This document shows, in pieces, positions 1-7,680 of a DNA stretch of 64,000 nucleotides. The position numbers and the translations under genes are program-made. The notes beneath the pieces were generated by a model that saw nothing but the letters and a program-made list of their open reading frames with translations, ran no database searches and had not been told where the DNA came from. Source of the DNA: an uncultured Acetatifactor sp. GTDB taxonomy: Bacteria; Bacillota; Clostridia; Lachnospirales; Lachnospiraceae. The stretch covers positions 203,009 to 267,008 of the forward strand of contig CAKSAN010000003.1 of NCBI GenBank assembly GCA_934436435.1, in the 5' to 3' direction. Position 1 is the stretch's first letter; every line of letters begins with the position of its first letter.

Positions 1-2
1 AA

Positions 3-911
3 AACTATGCTAAATCGTATTATGGAGATATACGCCCCAGAACGATATCTGCTAAATTTCTTTTGTTACATACGCTTTCACACTTATTAATGAAACAATT
101 GAGCTTTGAATGTGGTTATAATATAGCATCAATTAAAGAAAGAATTTATTGCAGTGAGGCTTCAGAAGGAAAGAACATGTCAGGTATATTGATTTATACA
201 GCAAGTGGTGATTCAGAGGGAACCATGGGGGGACTTGTGCGGCAAGGGAGACCGGATACATTTCCGGTGATTTTTAAGAGGGCTGTAGAAGGTGCAATGA
301 CTTGCTCGAATGATCCGGTATGTAGCTTGAGTATGGGGCAAGGACGAGATTCTCTCAATTTATCTGCTTGCTATGCATGCACTCTCGTGCCTGAAACAAG
401 CTGTGAAGAATTTAATGTGTTTTTAGACAGAGGGGTAATAGTTGGAACTTATGAAGAACCTGAAATAGGATTTTTCTCTGACTTTATCTATAAAAAAGAA
501 AATGCGATTGTTCGTGAAAAGGGAGATGAGAAAAAGTCTGAGAGGAAGAACCAACTTCTTATAACGGAAGTAGGAACGGACTTGAAAAATGTAGGTTACA
601 TCGATGTATGGGAGAACATGCTTCAGTTTTCTTCGGATAAACATGAAAAAGAAGTAATTAAAGCAATGATTTCCAAAACGGAAGAGTATAAAAACGGCGA
701 AAAACCATATCGAGGAGGTACTTTTCAAGTGCTTGGAGATTCAAACTATTATAATGTAGACTTGTATTGGCCCAAATCTAAAGTAATGATATTTTGCGCT
801 GAGAGTGAAGAAGAATATACGATAGCAGCAAAAAGTGAGTGGAAATGTTTTTGTTTGGGTTCTCAAGAGACTACTGCTGATAGCATAGTACCTATGTTAA
901 AGGAGAAATAA
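3..911 (+). CDS. DrmB-like DUF1998 protein, C-terminal part (5' end outside window)
   Basis: The frame is open to the left edge, so only the last ~300 residues are present; the first in-frame codon is at 3. The visible part has the marks of a DUF1998 (MZB) domain: HTLSHLL near 66, then the glycine-rich GILIYTASGDSEGTMGGL, and a four-cysteine zinc site (CSNDPVC, then CYACTLVPETSC) followed by LDRG. DUF1998 is the signature of DrmB, a DISARM phage-defence subunit, and of related proteins that work with helicases in other defence islands. The last ~130 residues, rich in E and K, are not part of that domain. The next gene, a helicase, starts one base after the stop, so the two are co-translated. 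No methylase or DrmA is visible, so a DISARM assignment needs the upstream sequence. Family call is firm; system call is open. Confidence 0.75.
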   Translation, partial: NYAKSYYGDIRPRTISAKFLLLHTLSHLLMKQLSFECGYNIASIKERIYCSEASEGKNMSGILIYTASGDSEGTMGGLVRQGRPDTFPVIFKRAVEGAMTCSNDPVCSLSMGQGRDSLNLSACYACTLVPETSCEEFNVFLDRGVIVGTYEEPEIGFFSDFIYKKENAIVREKGDEKKSERKNQLLITEVGTDLKNVGYIDVWENMLQFSSDKHEKEVIKAMISKTEEYKNGEKPYRGGTFQVLGDSNYYNVDLYWPKSKVMIFCAESEEEYTIAAKSEWKCFCLGSQETTADSIVPMLKEK

Positions 912-912
912 T

Positions 913-2616
913 ATGGCAATAATGATACCGGATGTACCGAGAGATTATAATCCCGCCAGTTTAGAAGGTGTTATGTTTGATGCACTAAAGAAACTTCCGC
1001 CGGATTATTATGTTGTGCATTCTTTTAAGAATGTGTATGTGGAAGAAAATATGCTTCATGAGGGCGAAGCTGATTTTGTTATTTTCAACCAGGCAAAAGG
1101 ATTATTATGCATAGAGGCGAAAGCGGGTGCTGTAAGTTATGAGGGAGGATGTTGGAAATATGCCAATGGGCATATTATGAAACACGGAGGACCCTATAAT
1201 CAGGCAGCAGGAAATAAATGGGATTTGCTAAATGTTGTTCAGAACAGTGCATTAAAGGATATCACTCAAAGATGTAAGTTTTTACATGCAGTTTGGTTCC
1301 CATCAATTTCTGAAGAGAAAATGCATGGCATTAAATTCCCTAAAGAAGCGGATCGCCATATTACACTTACTATGGAAGCCTTGGAAGATCCTGAGCCTTA
1401 TATTAATGAAATATTTTCCATTGAGCTTGAGAACCATATTAAGACGGACTTAAGTAATCAAGATGTAAGACGTATTATCAGAGAGGTTATATGTCCGAAT
1501 TTTAGCATTTTTTTGTCTAAAAGTTTTGATAATGATTTAAAGAAGATTGTTTTTCACAGATTGCTAAAGGAACAGGAAGGACTATTAAATTATTTGGTTG
1601 AGCAAAAATCTGCGGTTATTAATGGAGCAGCAGGAACCGGTAAGACAATGATTGCTGTTGAAAAGGCAACTAGGCATGCAACTAACGGCGAAAGAGTGTT
1701 GTTTCTTTGTTACAATGTTATGCTTAGAGATTATTTGAACAGCGGATATCATCATGAGATGATAGATTATATGACAATAGATAAATTTGCATGCAAAATT
1801 GGGAAGACAGAAAAACCAAATTATCAAATTGCAGAAGAGAGAGTTCTGGATATGTATATTTCAGGAACATTTCCGTATAGACATGTGATTGTAGATGAGG
1901 GACAGGATTTTGGACGAGATGAAATAGAGGAGGTTAATCTGCTTCAAACAATTCACGATGCAGTTGTTGATAATGATAAAGTAGAAGGTACTTTTTATGT
2001 GTTTTATGATCGACTGCAGCTTGTTCAGTCCTCCCATATTCCAAAGTATATAAGTGAGGCTGATTGCAAACTCACATTATATAAGAATTGCAGAAATACG
2101 GAGAATATTGCTATAACATCATTGAAACCAATATCTGAGAGAACACCCAAATTGTATGATGGGGCAATAAAAGGTGTACCGGCAAGAATTCATTTTAGAG
2201 GAACCCCAGAGGAAGCTGTGGAGCGAATTGGAACATTAATAGATGAATTAAAGGGTGAAGGAATCACGGATGTTGTCATTTTGACCTGTAAAAGTGAAAT
2301 TAAGAGTATTCTTAAAGATGTCAGTGCTGACAATTTTTTTAGAAAAAAATTTTTTACAACATGTAGAAAATTTAAAGGATTGGAGGCTGATGCAATAATT
2401 CTTGTAGATGTTGATGAGGATACTTTTGGTAGTGGAGCGGTCCAGCGTTTTTATGTCGGTGCTTCACGTGCCAGGCTTAGTTTGGAAATAGTAACGATGA
2501 TGACAGACCAAAACTGTGAAAAGGTTCTACATGGAGTGGTTGACTACAAAAAGAAGATTAAAAATGCTAAAAGAGAATTAGCACTGGCACTTAATGCAAT
2601 GCCCATTGTAGAGTAG
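913..2616 (+). CDS. NERD-domain superfamily 1 DNA helicase
   Basis: A 567-residue protein. The N-terminal ~120 residues are a NERD nuclease-related domain: EADFVIF at ~52-58 and CIEAKAG at ~67-73 give the D...ExK pattern of the PD-(D/E)xK fold. A UvrD/PcrA-like ATPase follows: Walker A GAAGTGKT at ~238-245, Walker B VDEGQD at ~326, a motif III-like FYDRLQLVQ, NCRN, and near the end a motif VI-like FYVGASRARLSL. It would couple ATP-driven DNA translocation to cleavage or end recognition. At 567 residues it is short for a full UvrD and probably lacks most of the 1B/2B insertions. It is tightly coupled to the DUF1998 gene (1-base gap), which suggests one complex. AT-rich codon use fits an acquired island. 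Confidence 0.85.
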   Translation: MAIMIPDVPRDYNPASLEGVMFDALKKLPPDYYVVHSFKNVYVEENMLHEGEADFVIFNQAKGLLCIEAKAGAVSYEGGCWKYANGHIMKHGGPYNQAAGNKWDLLNVVQNSALKDITQRCKFLHAVWFPSISEEKMHGIKFPKEADRHITLTMEALEDPEPYINEIFSIELENHIKTDLSNQDVRRIIREVICPNFSIFLSKSFDNDLKKIVFHRLLKEQEGLLNYLVEQKSAVINGAAGTGKTMIAVEKATRHATNGERVLFLCYNVMLRDYLNSGYHHEMIDYMTIDKFACKIGKTEKPNYQIAEERVLDMYISGTFPYRHVIVDEGQDFGRDEIEEVNLLQTIHDAVVDNDKVEGTFYVFYDRLQLVQSSHIPKYISEADCKLTLYKNCRNTENIAITSLKPISERTPKLYDGAIKGVPARIHFRGTPEEAVERIGTLIDELKGEGITDVVILTCKSEIKSILKDVSADNFFRKKFFTTCRKFKGLEADAIILVDVDEDTFGSGAVQRFYVGASRARLSLEIVTMMTDQNCEKVLHGVVDYKKKIKNAKRELALALNAMPIVE

Positions 2617-2697
2617 GAAAAGAGATCAATTATAATATTCAGAGGAAATATAATAGCAGAATGGAAGCAGCCATAAAGATGACGCTAAATTGTATCT

Positions 2698-2726
2698 TTG
2701 AGTCGGAAAAAATTTGATGGTATATT
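2698..2726 (+). promoter_or_regulatory. Candidate sigma-A promoter for the Nudix gene and downstream cassette
   Basis: TTGAGT at 2698-2703, a 17-base spacer, and TATATT at 2721-2726, in the 144-base gap after the helicase gene. It suggests the downstream genes can be transcribed independently of the DUF1998/helicase pair. Sequence match only. Confidence 0.5.
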
Positions 2727-2760
2727 TACAGAGTAATATATCAAAGGAGAACAAAGCAGT

Positions 2761-3165
2761 ATGAAAACCATCCGCGTAGTCGCAGCCGTAATCTGCGATT
2801 CCATAGAACACAAAACTAAAATATTTTCCACGGCAAGAGGCTACGGAGAATTTAAAGGCGGCTGGGAATTCCCCGGTGGGAAAATCGAAGCTGGAGAGAC
2901 CCCGCAGCAGGCGGTTGTCAGAGAAATCAAAGAAGAATTGGATGCTGCGGTCAGGGTTGGAGACCTGATAGATACCATAGAGTACGATTACCCGGCATTC
3001 CATTTGTCCATGGATTGTTTCTGGTGCGAGGTTGTTTCGGGAGAGTTGAAGCTTTTTGAGGCGGAAGCAGCCAGGTGGCAGACGAAGGATGAACTGGATT
3101 CCGTACAGTGGCTTCCGGCGGATGTGACACTGATCGATAAGATTAGAGATTGCATGCTTGATTAG
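2761..3165 (+). CDS. MutT/NudG-like Nudix hydrolase
   Basis: A 134-residue single-domain Nudix protein. The Nudix box is complete: GGKIEAGETPQQAVV then REIKEELDA at ~40-63, with the REIKEEL metal-binding helix. The start VVAAVICD and the WEFPGGK run resemble the CTP/8-oxo-dGTP pyrophosphohydrolase branch (NudG, MutT), so the likely role is hydrolysis of a nucleoside triphosphate to the monophosphate plus pyrophosphate. Substrate cannot be read from sequence. It has its own promoter-like element and a good AAAGGAG site, and its codon use is less AT-rich than the genes on both sides. It may be a cell-cleaning enzyme caught in the island rather than a defence component. Confidence 0.88.
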   Translation: MKTIRVVAAVICDSIEHKTKIFSTARGYGEFKGGWEFPGGKIEAGETPQQAVVREIKEELDAAVRVGDLIDTIEYDYPAFHLSMDCFWCEVVSGELKLFEAEAARWQTKDELDSVQWLPADVTLIDKIRDCMLD

Positions 3166-3227
3166 GGTAAATATATAAGGTGTAGCATCCTAAAAGTGAT
3201 GCAGCAGAACTGATATAGGGGATTTAT

Positions 3228-6200
3228 ATGGCAAAAAATACTGTCAGTAAAATAAGTAATGCCTTTTCCACAGGCGGTGGTGGAGTGAATTTTGAGCAGC
3301 AGGTACAGGCAATGTTTCTTCTTTCGTTGCTGGTGGATGGTTTTTGCCCTGCGATGAATGAGCAGACAAAGAGCGTCTGGTTTCAGGCAAAAATGCGATA
3401 TGATGTTGATGACTTGGCTGTGTTTACCTATAGGGGACAGGCAGAGGGAAAATTACTATGTCAAATAAAACATAGTATTACGATAAGTGAAACAAACCCA
3501 ACATTTCAAGATGTTATTACAGCTGCTTGGAGCGATTTTCAAAAAGATAATTTTGACAGAGACAATGATAGAATAGCTTTGGTAACGGCTCAGATTGCTT
3601 ACAAATCACAACAGGCTTTAAGATTTTTGCATGCTCAGGCGGAGGCTTCTGGTGATGAAAAACAATTTGCTGACAGAGTATATCATACCAATTCTTCGAA
3701 TGATGACAACAAAAAAGCACTGGCAGCAATAGCGGCGTGCATCGAAAAATCGAATGACGGGAAGCCTACGGATTTAGAACTATGGAAATTCTGTAAATGT
3801 TTTATATTACTTTTATTTGATGTGGATTGTAAGGAAAGTATTAACAGAGCCTTATCTATATCCTTAATAAAATGCAATTCAACAGAAAAAGCAGATCTTG
3901 TATGGTCCCGACTGGTGGAATATGCTGGCTGCTGTAACCAGACAGCAGCAAATATAAGTCTGCAAAATATTGATAGAGAAATTCTAGATCTTTTTTCGAA
4001 TCAAGAGAGTATACAACCGCTGCCGTTACCTTTTGAAAAAGTTGATTTGTTCATTCCTATGCTGGCACTTATTGGTTACTGGGATGAAAAGAATGAATTT
4101 GACCGGCAGATAGTAGAGAAAATATCGAATATGGGATATTCGGAATTTGAATCAAGAGCACGAAGTATGCTTTGTCAAAACTCTGAATATTTAAAATTAG
4201 AGAACGGAATTTGGAAAGTACTCCATAAAGAGGAATTACTTGAGCAATGTAAAAACATGATTTTTGACGATTGTGTGAATCGTTTGTTGCAAGCAGCACA
4301 AATTGTATTTTCCCAGAGGAGTCAAAGAGTAATAAACCAAAATCCGTATTATATCGAGACTGACGGTGAGTACGATAATTCGAAGATACTTCGGAAAAGC
4401 CTGGCAAAAAGTCTGTGCTGGATAAAAAAATCACTGTCTGAATTGTCAAGATGTAACCAAAATGACATAGAGGGTTCAATATACCAATTAGTACGAGCTA
4501 TATTGGATGCTGGAGATTGGATAATGTGGGCAAGCCTTCAGGACTGCCTGCAGAATATAGCAGAACTTTTGCCGGACGAATTTTTGAAGAAGATTGAATG
4601 GAGCACGATTTACAAACCACAGGAGATGTTACGCTTGTTTCCTAAGAGTGGCGATAGTATTATGCGGCCTAATTATATTACTCATATACTTTGGGCAATA
4701 GAAGCATTAGCTTGGTCACCGGATTATTTGATTCCGGCTATTAGTGCGTTGGGGCTTTTGGCGGGGCTTCCATATGAGAAAACAAATTGGACGAATACAC
4801 CAATTAATTCCATAGTGTCTATTTTACTTCCTTGGCATCCACAAACACTTGCCGATGCGGAAAAGAGAAAAAATGCTTTGAGATGTTTAAAAAATGACAA
4901 TCCATCGGTATTTTGGAAGGTGTTAGTAAAACTGTTGCCGAACCAGACACGAACAACATCTGGAAACTCTAAGCCGGAGTATTTATTATTAAAAATTCCT
5001 GAAAAAATAGAGATAACGAAGGCAGAAGTATATGAACAGTATGCTTTTAACTTGGAATTAGCGGTTGAGACTTCGAAAGACGAAATAGAAAAATTGTCGA
5101 TTCTTGCGAAGCAGATCAGATATATGAAAGAATCAACATTGCTTGAATATTTAGATTCTATTGAACGAAAACAGGAATTTGCAAATGAAAAGGAACTGTT
5201 TACCCTATGGCTGAATCTGCGTAAGCAAATAGTACAACCTAATTTAAAAGAAGGGACGGCTGTTTATCGACAGATTGACAGAATACAGTCTTTGATACAG
5301 TCAATAGAACCCAAGGACATCAGGGCGAAGTATCAGAAATTATATTTGGAAAACAAATACGTACCCGATGAGGATTTTAGAACATACTGGAAAACATTGG
5401 AACATAAAAAAGCCATAGCGGTTAAAAACATATTTGATCAATTTGGAGCTGAGGAAACCGAAAAATTTGGACATGAAGTAAAAAATATATATGATGTTGC
5501 ACAAAAACTTGGCGGTTCTTTAAATCAGGGAGAAATATCAAGTGTAATTGATGGATATTGTGCAGGGCAATTATCGTTACAGTTTTATATTCCCTGTGTC
5601 AGCGCGTATGTTTACAATCAGGGATCAGAGAAATTGATGGAAACATCACTGGTGCAAAAGGATACAAAGGAGATTTTAGTAACACTTTCAAAAATTCCTT
5701 TTTCATTAGACCTTTATAACGTAGTAAAACAATTGCTGCCGAATGAAACAGCATATTGGGAAATCGCGACTGTGCCGTATGCTTATAATGAGGACGAGAG
5801 TGAAGAATTAAAATTAATCGTTGAAAATTTTACTAAATGTAAAAGGTATGTTGATGTAGTCAACATTGTCGGGAGGTCTGAGTTAGGAAAGTTATTTACT
5901 GCACAACGTGTACATGATATGTTGTGGCTGGCAGGAACCGAAAAATCAATTGGGGCAGAGACAGTGGATGATTATGCGGCACGTAAGTTGATTGGCTGGT
6001 TACAGAAACAAGTTGATGTTGCCTTGGAAATAAAATGCGACATCGAATTTATTTATTTACCTGTATTGGATGAGTATTCTGAGGTACAGCCACATGCTTT
6101 AAATACTAGATTAAGTAATGATCCAGACTATTTTTGCAGTTTAATTGAATTGTTTTACAAAAAACATTCTGAAGAGAAACACCAAATCAAATTGAATGAG

Positions 6201-6680
6201 GGCGTGAGTGAGCGTTTATGTGAAATTTTGTTTGAATATAAAGTTACGCCGGGAGTAGACTGGAATGGTAAATTTCACGAAAATGTATTTCGAAGCTGGA
6301 TGGCTTTTGTAAAAACATGGAGTTTAGAGAATGATCGCTACGAAGTAACAATGGAGACAGTTGGCGCTGGTTTTGCATATGCAAAACTTGACGATGAAAA
6401 GCTTCCGCAAAAAGTGATTATGGAAGAATTAAATAAAGCGGAAAATGAAGAACTCCGTCGGGGATATGACCTCGGAGTAGTGAACCAGAGAGGTGTTCAC
6501 TTTATAGATCCGGAGGGAAAACCTGAACTTGAATTGGCTGCTGATTATGAAATGAGAGCTGATTTGGCTGAGAAAAAAGGATATTCCAGATATGCGGAGT
6601 TGCTTAGAGGGATTGCAGAGCAATATCGAAGAGAGGCATTACATAATATTAGAAGAGCGAGAAGAGAGGTGGAGGAATAA
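3228..6680 (+). CDS. Large nuclease-repeat protein, Avs/STAND-like architecture without a P-loop
   Basis: A 1150-residue protein. Residues 1-~160 look like the nuclease domain found at the N-terminus of many STAND defence proteins: STGGGGVNFEQQVQA (E23), DDLAVF (D61/D62), then CQIKHSI (QxK at 79-81), the D...(E/Q)xK arrangement of Cap4/DUF4297-type DNA nucleases. Residues ~265-400 resemble the winged-helix segment, and ~480-620 the helical segment that normally follow the STAND ATPase (WTNTPINSIVSILLPWHPQT is typical). The rest is alpha-helical and rich in E, K and L, probably TPR-like. No GxxxxGK(S/T) motif occurs anywhere, so the ATPase module seems to be missing between ~200 and 265. The frame is intact, so it is not obviously a pseudogene. 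The next gene begins one base after its stop. Homology is from memory of the family pattern, not a search. Confidence 0.6.
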   Translation: MAKNTVSKISNAFSTGGGGVNFEQQVQAMFLLSLLVDGFCPAMNEQTKSVWFQAKMRYDVDDLAVFTYRGQAEGKLLCQIKHSITISETNPTFQDVITAAWSDFQKDNFDRDNDRIALVTAQIAYKSQQALRFLHAQAEASGDEKQFADRVYHTNSSNDDNKKALAAIAACIEKSNDGKPTDLELWKFCKCFILLLFDVDCKESINRALSISLIKCNSTEKADLVWSRLVEYAGCCNQTAANISLQNIDREILDLFSNQESIQPLPLPFEKVDLFIPMLALIGYWDEKNEFDRQIVEKISNMGYSEFESRARSMLCQNSEYLKLENGIWKVLHKEELLEQCKNMIFDDCVNRLLQAAQIVFSQRSQRVINQNPYYIETDGEYDNSKILRKSLAKSLCWIKKSLSELSRCNQNDIEGSIYQLVRAILDAGDWIMWASLQDCLQNIAELLPDEFLKKIEWSTIYKPQEMLRLFPKSGDSIMRPNYITHILWAIEALAWSPDYLIPAISALGLLAGLPYEKTNWTNTPINSIVSILLPWHPQTLADAEKRKNALRCLKNDNPSVFWKVLVKLLPNQTRTTSGNSKPEYLLLKIPEKIEITKAEVYEQYAFNLELAVETSKDEIEKLSILAKQIRYMKESTLLEYLDSIERKQEFANEKELFTLWLNLRKQIVQPNLKEGTAVYRQIDRIQSLIQSIEPKDIRAKYQKLYLENKYVPDEDFRTYWKTLEHKKAIAVKNIFDQFGAEETEKFGHEVKNIYDVAQKLGGSLNQGEISSVIDGYCAGQLSLQFYIPCVSAYVYNQGSEKLMETSLVQKDTKEILVTLSKIPFSLDLYNVVKQLLPNETAYWEIATVPYAYNEDESEELKLIVENFTKCKRYVDVVNIVGRSELGKLFTAQRVHDMLWLAGTEKSIGAETVDDYAARKLIGWLQKQVDVALEIKCDIEFIYLPVLDEYSEVQPHALNTRLSNDPDYFCSLIELFYKKHSEEKHQIKLNEGVSERLCEILFEYKVTPGVDWNGKFHENVFRSWMAFVKTWSLENDRYEVTMETVGAGFAYAKLDDEKLPQKVIMEELNKAENEELRRGYDLGVVNQRGVHFIDPEGKPELELAADYEMRADLAEKKGYSRYAELLRGIAEQYRREALHNIRRARREVEE

Positions 6681-6681
6681 C

Positions 6682-7680
6682 ATGCTATACAAATTAGCCC
6701 AAAACAAGAGGGACTATACAAAAGTAAAACGTGTTACCTTGGCGGACATTGGCTGGAAGGAACTTGACTTACAGCGTCTGATGTCTTCGCATATTCAGGA
6801 TTTTATTTATTCCAACGATTTGCTCACGATTTTCAATGAGCGTCCGAGGCAGGAGGAGCCGGATATTCTTGCGATTGATAAGAATGGGGATTTGTATATT
6901 CTGGAGTTGAAGAGATGGAGTTCAGATAAGGAAAATCTCTTGCAAGTGCTTCGCTATGGGCAACTGTATGGAAGCAGTAATTACGACGAACTGAACGAAT
7001 TATTTCAGAAATATAGCAAATCCAATGTAGACCTCCTAGAGATACATAAACAGTATTTTGATTTCCCGGAGGATAAGGCATTGCGTAAGAGTGATTTTAA
7101 CATGCACCAGCATTTCCTTATTGTCACCAATGGCCTTGATCAGAATACGGTGGATGCTATCAGATACTGGAAGAATAACGGTCTGAGCATTGATGCCATT
7201 ATTTACTGGGTGTTTGAGATTGACGGTGAACATTATATTGAATTCAACATGTACTCTCCCATAGAGGGTTACTTGGAGTATGAGGGAAATAATTACGTTT
7301 TGAACACCAATTATTCCAATAACAAGAATCACACGGATGATATGATAAATGAACAGAAAGCGGCGGCTTATTATCCGGGATGGAGGGAGAAAATCGGAAA
7401 GCTCCAGCGGGGAGATACCGTATTTTTGTACAAGAGTGGTTACGGTATCATTGCATATGGTACGGCGGACGGAAAACTGGAGAAAAAAGACTGCGATGGC
7501 TACAAGGATTATGAGTATTACATGCATCTGGATGATTTTACGGTTTTGAAAAAGCCGTTAAGTGCTTCAAAAATGAAGGAATTAACGAAACAGGGATTTC
7601 CGTTCCGGACGACGATGTTTTACATGAGTGAGGAATGTAAAGACATCATTATGAAAGAGATTAAGAAAAACTATTTATGA
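6682..7680 (+). CDS. PD-(D/E)xK nuclease with C-terminal EVE/PUA-like domain
   Basis: A 332-residue protein. The start at 6682 is chosen over an upstream in-frame codon at 6592 because GGTGGAGG sits just before it and the previous gene ends at 6680. The N-terminal half has a NucS/Mrr-type core: EEPDILAIDKNGDLYILELK, with D61 and E75-L-K77 as the expected metal ligands. After a ~90-residue middle region, residues ~227-332 (YYPGWREKIGKLQRGDTVFL, then YKSGYGIIAYG) read like an EVE/PUA-type fold, a family that binds modified bases in DNA or RNA. That pairing would suit a nuclease that senses modified phage DNA. The EVE-like call is by pattern and is weaker than the nuclease call. It overlaps the next gene by four bases (ATGA). 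Confidence 0.65.
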   Translation: MLYKLAQNKRDYTKVKRVTLADIGWKELDLQRLMSSHIQDFIYSNDLLTIFNERPRQEEPDILAIDKNGDLYILELKRWSSDKENLLQVLRYGQLYGSSNYDELNELFQKYSKSNVDLLEIHKQYFDFPEDKALRKSDFNMHQHFLIVTNGLDQNTVDAIRYWKNNGLSIDAIIYWVFEIDGEHYIEFNMYSPIEGYLEYEGNNYVLNTNYSNNKNHTDDMINEQKAAAYYPGWREKIGKLQRGDTVFLYKSGYGIIAYGTADGKLEKKDCDGYKDYEYYMHLDDFTVLKKPLSASKMKELTKQGFPFRTTMFYMSEECKDIIMKEIKKNYL

